10,333 nt of DNA from Burkholderiales bacterium (GTDB lineage: Bacteria > Pseudomonadota > Gammaproteobacteria > Burkholderiales > Burkholderiaceae_C): positions 1-10,333 of the forward strand of contig JABMMR010000002.1 in the NCBI GenBank assembly GCA_013205525.1, given 5' to 3'. Shown in pieces: positions 5,794-10,333 of this stretch (positions within the stretch are counted from its first letter, which is position 1; each line of letters opens with the position of its first letter). A program made the position numbers and the translations under genes. The notes under the pieces were generated by a model. The model made no database searches and was not told the origin of the DNA. It saw nothing but the letters and a program-made list of their open reading frames with translations.

Positions 5794-7505
5794 AGCTTCA
5801 GGTGCGTGATGTACCACCTAGAAGCGTTTGGGCGCTGGAGCAAAGCGGTGTCCATCCCTTGCTGGCACGCTTGTATGCCGCGCGTGGGGTCCATGATGCA
5901 CAACAACTGCAAACTGAATTGCGTCTGCTGCTGCCTCCCTCAGGTCTCAAAGGCATAGATGCGGCAGCCGGCTTGTTGGCCAACGCCATCGCCCAACAAC
6001 TGCGCATTTGCATCGTCGCCGATTACGACTGTGACGGTGCCACCGCCTGCGCGGTGGCCTTGCGGGGTTTGGCACTTTTAGGCGCGCAACACCTGAGCTT
6101 CATCGTGCCAGACCGCGTGGTCGATGGCTATGGCTTGACCCCTGAGATTGCCAAGCGTGTTCACGCCAGCGGCGCGCAGCTGTTGATCACTGTCGACAAC
6201 GGCATTGCCAGCGTGAGTGGCGTGCAAGAAGCCCATCGATTGGGCATGCAAGTGCTGATCACCGACCACCATTTGCCAGGCAGCGAATTGCCCACGCCTG
6301 ACGCTTTGGTCAACCCCAATCAGCCGGCTTGCAGTTTTGAGAGTAAAAGCATGGCGGGTGTGGGCGTGATGTTTTATGTGTTGCTGGCTTTGCGTGCGCT
6401 GATGCGCAAACGCGGCATTTTTGGCCCAGACAGCGAGCCCAAACTCGACAGCTTGCTGCCTTTGGTGGCATTGGGGACGCTGGCCGATGTGGTGTTACTC
6501 GACGCCAACAATCGGCGCTTGGTCTCTCAAGGTTTGTTGCGCATGCGCCGTGGCCATATGCCTGCGGGATTGGCGGCCTTGTTCAAAGTGGCTGGGCGTG
6601 ACCCCGCGCAAGCCAGCAGCCAAGACATGGGTTTTGCTATTGGCCCGCGCATCAATGCCGCTGGTCGTTTGTCTGACATGAGCTTGGGCATTGAATGCTT
6701 GCGTACCGACGACGCCGAACTCGCCTCTCGCTTGGCCAGCCAACTCGACGCCATCAACCGCGAGCGCAGAAGCCTCGAAGGCGATATGCGCGAGCAAGCA
6801 TTGCTGTTAGCCGAGTCTTTGATGGACACGCAAGAAGAGGCGCCTGCCGCTCTTTGCGTGTTTGATGAAGATTTCCACGAGGGCGTGGTGGGCATCATCG
6901 CGGGGCGTTTGAAAGACTTGCATTACCGTCCCTGTTTTGTGTTTGCCAGCAGCCAATCGCAGGGGCAAGCGGTGCTCAAAGGCTCGGGTCGCTCTATCGC
7001 CGGTTTTCATTTGCGTGACGCCTTGGACGCTATAGCTAAACGCCATCCGAATTTATTGCTGCGCTTTGGTGGTCACGCCATGGCTGCGGGTTGTACTTTG
7101 CTTGAAGACGACTTGGCTCTGTTTGAGATGGCCTTGCAAGACATTGCCTCTGAGTGGCTGGATGCAGCCACTTTGGCACAAACGCTGTCAACTGACGGTA
7201 GCTTGCCGCAGCAGTATTTGCGCCCCGATCTGATTAAAGATTTGCAATCGCAAGTATGGGGACAGGGTTTTGCTGCGCCTGTTTTCCAAGACACGGTGCA
7301 TGTGATGAGCCAAAAAATTGTCGGTGAGAAGCATTTGTCGCTGAAGTTGCAACTCCACGGACAGGTGGTGGACGCTATTTGGTTTGGCCGCACACAAAGT
7401 TTGCCTGTGCAAGCCACCTTGGCCTACCGGCTTGACATCAACCACTGGCAAGGGATGGACAAAGTGCAGTTACAGATTGAAGCCATGCAGCCCTTCTACA
7501 ATTAA
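5790..7505 (+). CDS. recJ: Single-stranded-DNA-specific 5'-3' exonuclease RecJ
   Basis: DHH-family Mn2+/Mg2+-dependent exonuclease that degrades ssDNA 5' to 3' in RecF-pathway recombination, mismatch repair and base excision repair; cytoplasmic. 571 residues, the usual RecJ length. Motifs in order are VADYDCDGATA (77-86, D78/D80/D82), ITVDNGIAS (133-141, D136), ITDHHLPG (157-164, the DHH motif), VALGTLADVV (226-235, D233) and GPRINAAGRL (285-294). The DHHA1 domain follows with EGVVGIIAGRLKD (364-376), KGSGRSIAGFHL and RFGGHAMAAGCTL (425-437), then a C-terminal OB-like region with IWFGR. The start was chosen from the AGAGG Shine-Dalgarno, the ATGA overlap with the preceding gene, and the family-like N-terminus; upstream in-frame codons lie inside the previous gene. 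All catalytic residues appear intact. Confidence 0.97.
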   Translation: MKLQVRDVPPRSVWALEQSGVHPLLARLYAARGVHDAQQLQTELRLLLPPSGLKGIDAAAGLLANAIAQQLRICIVADYDCDGATACAVALRGLALLGAQHLSFIVPDRVVDGYGLTPEIAKRVHASGAQLLITVDNGIASVSGVQEAHRLGMQVLITDHHLPGSELPTPDALVNPNQPACSFESKSMAGVGVMFYVLLALRALMRKRGIFGPDSEPKLDSLLPLVALGTLADVVLLDANNRRLVSQGLLRMRRGHMPAGLAALFKVAGRDPAQASSQDMGFAIGPRINAAGRLSDMSLGIECLRTDDAELASRLASQLDAINRERRSLEGDMREQALLLAESLMDTQEEAPAALCVFDEDFHEGVVGIIAGRLKDLHYRPCFVFASSQSQGQAVLKGSGRSIAGFHLRDALDAIAKRHPNLLLRFGGHAMAAGCTLLEDDLALFEMALQDIASEWLDAATLAQTLSTDGSLPQQYLRPDLIKDLQSQVWGQGFAAPVFQDTVHVMSQKIVGEKHLSLKLQLHGQVVDAIWFGRTQSLPVQATLAYRLDINHWQGMDKVQLQIEAMQPFYN

Positions 7506-7508
7506 GCT

Positions 7509-8360
7509 GTGTCCATCCTCAACGCCGATTTGCATTGCCACTCTGTCGTCTCCGACGGCACGCTCACGCCCGAGGCGCTGGCTGCACGGGCACACGCCAA
7601 TGGCGTGGAGCTGTGGTCACTCACCGACCATGACGAAATTGGCGGACAAGCGCGTGCCTGTGCTGCCGCCCAAGCACTGGGCATGGGCTATTTGCATGGC
7701 ACCGAAATATCGGTATCTTTTGCCGGTCGCACGGTACACATTGTGGGTCTGGGCTTTGACCCGCAAGACCTCCGTATGCAAGAAGGCTTGCGCTCCACCC
7801 GAGGCGGTCGCCACGACCGCGCCTTGGACATGGCCGCTGGTTTGGCCAAGGTGGGCATACACGGCAGCTTTGAAGGTGCGCTCACCTATGCAGGCAACCC
7901 CGACTTAATTTCTCGTACCCACTTTGCCCGTTACTTGGTTGAAACCGGTGTTTGCGCCGACACCTACGAAGTTTTTCGCCGCTTTCTTACAGAGGGCAAA
8001 CCGGGCTATGTGGAACACCGCTGGGCAGGTCTGGGCAACGCGGTGAGTTGGATTCGCGAATGCCAAGGCGTCGCCGTGATTGCCCATCCTGCCCGCTACG
8101 GCTTCACGCCCACCGAGGAATACGCGCTGTTCTCCGAATTCAAACGCCACGGTGGTCAAGCTGTCGAAGTGGTCACCGGCAGCCACTCAGCCGCTGAAGC
8201 TATTCAATACGCCGACATGGCCCGAGAGTTTGGTTTGGCTGCGTCTAGGGGCAGCGATTTTCACAGTCCAGAAGAAAGCCGTACCGATTTAGGTGCGCTG
8301 CCATGGTTGCCCGGAAACCTGACACCGGTATGGGAACTGCTGACCCACCGCATTCAATAA
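7509..8360 (+). CDS. PHP-domain 3',5'-nucleoside bisphosphate phosphatase / RNase AM-like (YciV/TrpH family)
   Basis: 283-residue PHP-family trinuclear metallo-phosphoesterase. Characterised relatives (E. coli YciV/TrpH, now RNase AM, and a Chromobacterium homologue) remove 3' phosphate from 3',5'-bisphosphonucleotides such as pAp and can trim RNA or DNA 5' to 3'. Metal-binding motifs are present: ADLHCHSVVSDGTL (H9, H11, D16), WSLTDHDEIGG (D40, H41), GTEIS (E66), VHIVGLG (H77), SRTHFARYLV (H138), VIAHPARY (H193) and SRGSDFHSP (D250, H252), in the family order. The GTG start at 7509 is forced: an in-frame stop (the recJ TAA) lies three bases upstream and ADLHCHS begins six codons in. The 3-base gap to recJ implies one transcript. 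Exact substrate preference is not visible. Confidence 0.9.
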   Translation: MSILNADLHCHSVVSDGTLTPEALAARAHANGVELWSLTDHDEIGGQARACAAAQALGMGYLHGTEISVSFAGRTVHIVGLGFDPQDLRMQEGLRSTRGGRHDRALDMAAGLAKVGIHGSFEGALTYAGNPDLISRTHFARYLVETGVCADTYEVFRRFLTEGKPGYVEHRWAGLGNAVSWIRECQGVAVIAHPARYGFTPTEEYALFSEFKRHGGQAVEVVTGSHSAAEAIQYADMAREFGLAASRGSDFHSPEESRTDLGALPWLPGNLTPVWELLTHRIQ

Positions 8361-8375
8361 GCGCAACGGTTTCCC

Positions 8376-9011
8376 ATGGCGCAATGGTTTCAAGTCCATC
8401 CGGACAATCCACAAATTCGTTTGCTCAAGCAAGCTGCAGCTTTGTTAACCCAAGGCGGTGTGCTGGCGGTGCCCACCGACTCCAGTTATGCCTTGGTCTG
8501 TCATCTAGATGACAAGACCGCAATTGACCGCTTGCGCCACATTCGTGGTGTCAACGACAAGCACCACCTGACCTTGCTATGCCGGGATTTGCGCGAACTC
8601 TCTTTGTATGCCAAGGTGGATAACCGTCAATTTCGTTTGTTGAAAGCCGCCACACCTGGGGCATACACCTTCATATTAGAGGCCACCAAAGAAGTGCCGC
8701 GCCGCGTAGCCCACCCGCAGCGCAAAACCATCGGTTTGCGGGTACCTGACCACCCGACCTTGCTGGCTTTGCTGGAAATTCATGGGTCGCCTTTGCTGGC
8801 CACTACCTTGATTCCCAAAGATGAAACCCAAGCGCTGAACGACGCCGACTTGATACGCCAACGCTATGAACACCAAGTCGCTGCGGTCATCGATGCGGGC
8901 GCTTGCAGCCTGCAAGCCACCACCGTTGTCGATTTAACAGGCATGAGCGAGGGCGGTGAGCCAGAAGTTTTACGTCAAGGTTCAGGGAAATTAGAACTTT
9001 TAGGCTTATAA
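8376..9011 (+). CDS. yciO: YciO family protein (Sua5/YciO/YrdC superfamily)
   Basis: 211-residue member of the Sua5/YciO/YrdC superfamily, closest by recognition to E. coli YciO. Blocks seen: GGVLAVPTDSSYAL (27-40), LRHIRGVNDKHHLTLLCRDL (53-72), FRLLKAATPGAYTFILEATK (86-105), VPRRVAHPQRKTIGLRVP (107-124) and ATTVVDLT (181-188). Relatives TsaC/Sua5 make threonylcarbamoyl-AMP for tRNA t6A. Here the TsaC-type K-R-P substrate-binding string is replaced by RGVNDKHH and the SxN motif by ATTLIPKDE, which fits the YciO subgroup, whose physiological role is unsettled. It therefore should not be assumed to be the t6A enzyme. It follows the PHP gene by 15 bases in the same order as E. coli yciV-yciO. 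The ATG at 8376 has no strong Shine-Dalgarno. Confidence 0.9.
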   Translation: MAQWFQVHPDNPQIRLLKQAAALLTQGGVLAVPTDSSYALVCHLDDKTAIDRLRHIRGVNDKHHLTLLCRDLRELSLYAKVDNRQFRLLKAATPGAYTFILEATKEVPRRVAHPQRKTIGLRVPDHPTLLALLEIHGSPLLATTLIPKDETQALNDADLIRQRYEHQVAAVIDAGACSLQATTVVDLTGMSEGGEPEVLRQGSGKLELLGL

Positions 9012-9125
9012 AAATACATATATAGTATTATTTCAATTTTATGTCAGTGCTAAACGGGTTAAAAAAAATATTTATTACATACTTTTAGCCAATAAATTGA
9101 CAAAAAATGATGAGAGAATGAAATT
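9012..9125. promoter_or_regulatory. Very AT-rich intergenic region upstream of the M50 protease gene
   Basis: 114 bp with 24 G/C bases by my count (about 21%), in sharp contrast with the GC-richer genes on both sides. It contains A/T tracts (A8 around 9061-9068), a TATAGT at 9021-9026 and a perfect TTGACA at 9097-9102, but no TATAAT-like hexamer at 16-18 bases from the latter. A promoter with UP-like A-tracts for the M50-trpS pair is the natural reading. No clear hairpin terminator for yciO is seen. Confidence 0.45.
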
Positions 9126-9803
9126 GTGAATTTCAATGAATTAGTACAAACAGTTTCCACGCATGCCATTCCTGTCCTGCTGGCCATTACCCTGCACGAG
9201 GCCGCCCATGGTTACGCGGCTCGCCAGCTGGGCGACGACACCGCATGGCAAATGGGCCGCGTGACACTCAATCCCTTTCCCCATATCGACCTGATTGGCA
9301 CAGTCATCATGCCTTTGATGCTGTTTTTCGTCACTTCCGGTCAGTTTTTGTTTGGTTATGCCAAGCCAGTACCGGTGGATTTTTCGCGTCTTGGACATCC
9401 CAAGCGCGACATGATATGGGTGGCTTTGGCCGGCCCAGCGGCAAATTTATTCCAAGCTTTTGCTTGGGCGATACTGATTTACCTGCTCTCGGGCATGGGC
9501 AGCGAAGAGCGCTTCTTTCTTGACATGGCCCAAGCCGGTGTGCTGGTCAATTTGGTGATGTTTGCCTTCAACCTGTTTCCCTTGCCGCCGCTGGATGGCG
9601 GTCGCATCCTGGTGGGCTTGCTGCCCATGCGCTTGGCCATTGGTTTCTCGCACATTGAGCGCTACGGCTTTTTCATTGTCATGGGCTTGGTGCTGATGGG
9701 TGCGGTCAATACATTTTGGATGCGCCCCATCATGCAAGCCACCACCCAAGCCATTCAGTTCACGCTTGAACCTTTGGCCGCCTTACTTCAGCTTTCACCA
9801 TGA
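9126..9803 (+). CDS. Site-2 protease family (peptidase M50) membrane metalloprotease
   Basis: 225-residue polytopic zinc metalloprotease of the compact M50/S2P-like group, predicted to cleave within the inner membrane. The zinc motif HExxH is in ITLHEAAHGYAARQLGD (H24, E25, H28), and the third-ligand motif is NLFPLPPLDGGRI (149-161, D157), matching the N-P-x-P-x-LDGG consensus. Hydrophobic helices lie near 14-30, 55-78, 97-122, 137-155 and 180-198. It lacks PDZ domains and is much shorter than RseP, so it is not the sigma-E protease; the substrate is unknown. The GTG start at 9126 gives VNFNELVQTV, the family N-terminus (M-N-F-x-E-L-x-Q), with a GAGAG about nine bases upstream. Its TGA overlaps the trpS ATG. 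Relatives are commonly found beside yciO and trpS in betaproteobacteria. Confidence 0.92.
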   Translation: MNFNELVQTVSTHAIPVLLAITLHEAAHGYAARQLGDDTAWQMGRVTLNPFPHIDLIGTVIMPLMLFFVTSGQFLFGYAKPVPVDFSRLGHPKRDMIWVALAGPAANLFQAFAWAILIYLLSGMGSEERFFLDMAQAGVLVNLVMFAFNLFPLPPLDGGRILVGLLPMRLAIGFSHIERYGFFIVMGLVLMGAVNTFWMRPIMQATTQAIQFTLEPLAALLQLSP

Positions 9804-10333
9804 CCGAGCGCGTACTTTCTGGCATGCGCCCCACGGGTGCGCTTCATTTGGGCCACTACCACGGTGCCTTGAAGAACTGGGTGCGTCTGCAGTCCGAGAT
9901 GGAGTGCTTTTATTTCGTCGCCGATTGGCATGCTTTGACCACCCACTATGAAAGCCGCGACGTCATAGAGAAAAGCGTCTATGAAATGGTCATCGACTGG
10001 CTGGCCGCCGGTTTAGACCCCCAAAAATGCACCATCTTCTTGCAAAGCCGCATTCCTGAGCACGCCGAACTTTTTACCCTGTTGGCCATGGGCACACCCA
10101 TCGGCTGGTTGGAGCGCGTTCCCACCTACAAAGACCAGCAAGAAAAGCTCAAGGACAAAGACCTCGGCACCTATGGTTTCTTGGGCTACCCCCTGCTGCA
10201 AGCAGCCGACATCCTCATTTACAAAGCCCGCTGGGTGCCGGTGGGCGAAGACCAAGCCAGCCATGTGGAACTCACCCGCGAAGCGGCACGGCGATTCAAC
10301 CATTTGTACGGTCGGGAACCTAATTTCGATGCC
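9800..10333 (+). CDS. trpS: Tryptophanyl-tRNA synthetase (3' end cut by window edge)
   Basis: Class Ic aminoacyl-tRNA synthetase that charges tRNA-Trp in the cytoplasm. 178 codons are present from ATG 9800 to the window end with no stop. Signatures: N-terminal SGMRPTGALHLGHYHGAL (residues 7-24), containing the HIGH-type HLGH (16-19); FYFVADWHALTTHY (37-50); IFLQSRIPEHAEL (79-91); GFLGYPLLQAADILIYKA (126-143); and PVGEDQASHVELTRE (147-161), the Trp/Tyr-RS GxDQxxHxEL motif. The KMSKS loop lies beyond the edge. Translation is probably coupled to the M50 gene through the ATGA overlap at 9800-9803; no independent Shine-Dalgarno is seen. The insert around ERVPTYKDQQEKLKDKD matches the longer TrpRS form (about 400 residues) seen in many proteobacteria. 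Confidence 0.97.
   Translation, partial: MTERVLSGMRPTGALHLGHYHGALKNWVRLQSEMECFYFVADWHALTTHYESRDVIEKSVYEMVIDWLAAGLDPQKCTIFLQSRIPEHAELFTLLAMGTPIGWLERVPTYKDQQEKLKDKDLGTYGFLGYPLLQAADILIYKARWVPVGEDQASHVELTREAARRFNHLYGREPNFDA

Noticed and set aside
9097..9125. Complete sigma-70 promoter directly before the M50 start
   Set aside because: TTGACA is perfect, but no acceptable -10 hexamer occurs at 16-18 bases, and such a promoter would start inside the coding region.

Overview
The window looks like a chromosomal housekeeping segment of a Gram-negative betaproteobacterium, most likely Burkholderiales and perhaps Comamonadaceae. The grounds are a tripartite tricarboxylate transporter (TctAB) of the kind expanded in that order, a single LolC/E-type gene beside lolD, an RpfE-type gene fused by a 4-base overlap to recJ, and a long-form trpS start. 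The genus assignment is inferred from protein flavour, since no rRNA or other marker is present.

Layout: all genes left of about 4800 lie on the minus strand and all genes to the right lie on the plus strand, with one divergent switch point of only 36 bp (4795-4830). Reading the minus strand from the switch point leftward: lolC/E, lolD (8-base overlap), a compound inverted-repeat element, tatD, a second copy of the core hairpin, a spermidine-synthase-like methyltransferase, tctB, and tctA, which runs off the left edge. Reading the plus strand rightward: an RpfE-type conserved protein, recJ (ATGA overlap), a PHP-family nucleotide phosphatase or exonuclease (3-base gap), yciO (15-base gap), a very AT-rich 114-bp gap, an M50 membrane metalloprotease, and trpS (ATGA overlap), which runs off the right edge.

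How the genes work together: LolC/E and LolD form the inner-membrane ATPase that releases lipoproteins to the periplasmic carrier. TatD (metal-dependent nuclease), RecJ (5'-3' ssDNA exonuclease) and the PHP enzyme are nucleic-acid or nucleotide hydrolases. The PHP-yciO pair recalls E. coli yciV-yciO near trp genes, and trpS lies just downstream here. TctB and TctA are the membrane half of a carboxylate importer whose binding protein is not in view.

The protein-coding content is ordinary. The least explained structure is a 70-nt hairpin repeat present twice in the same orientation, at two consecutive gene junctions (1811-1880 and 2761-2830). The copies are 61/70 identical and carry two compensatory base-pair changes. 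The second copy is framed by a 25-bp outer inverted repeat (2723-2747 and 2840-2864), whose outermost bases include the lolD stop codon. This looks like a REP/REPIN-type or MITE-like mobile palindrome. No transposase is present in the window, and I see no evidence of a defence system, CRISPR array, tRNA, rRNA or prophage.
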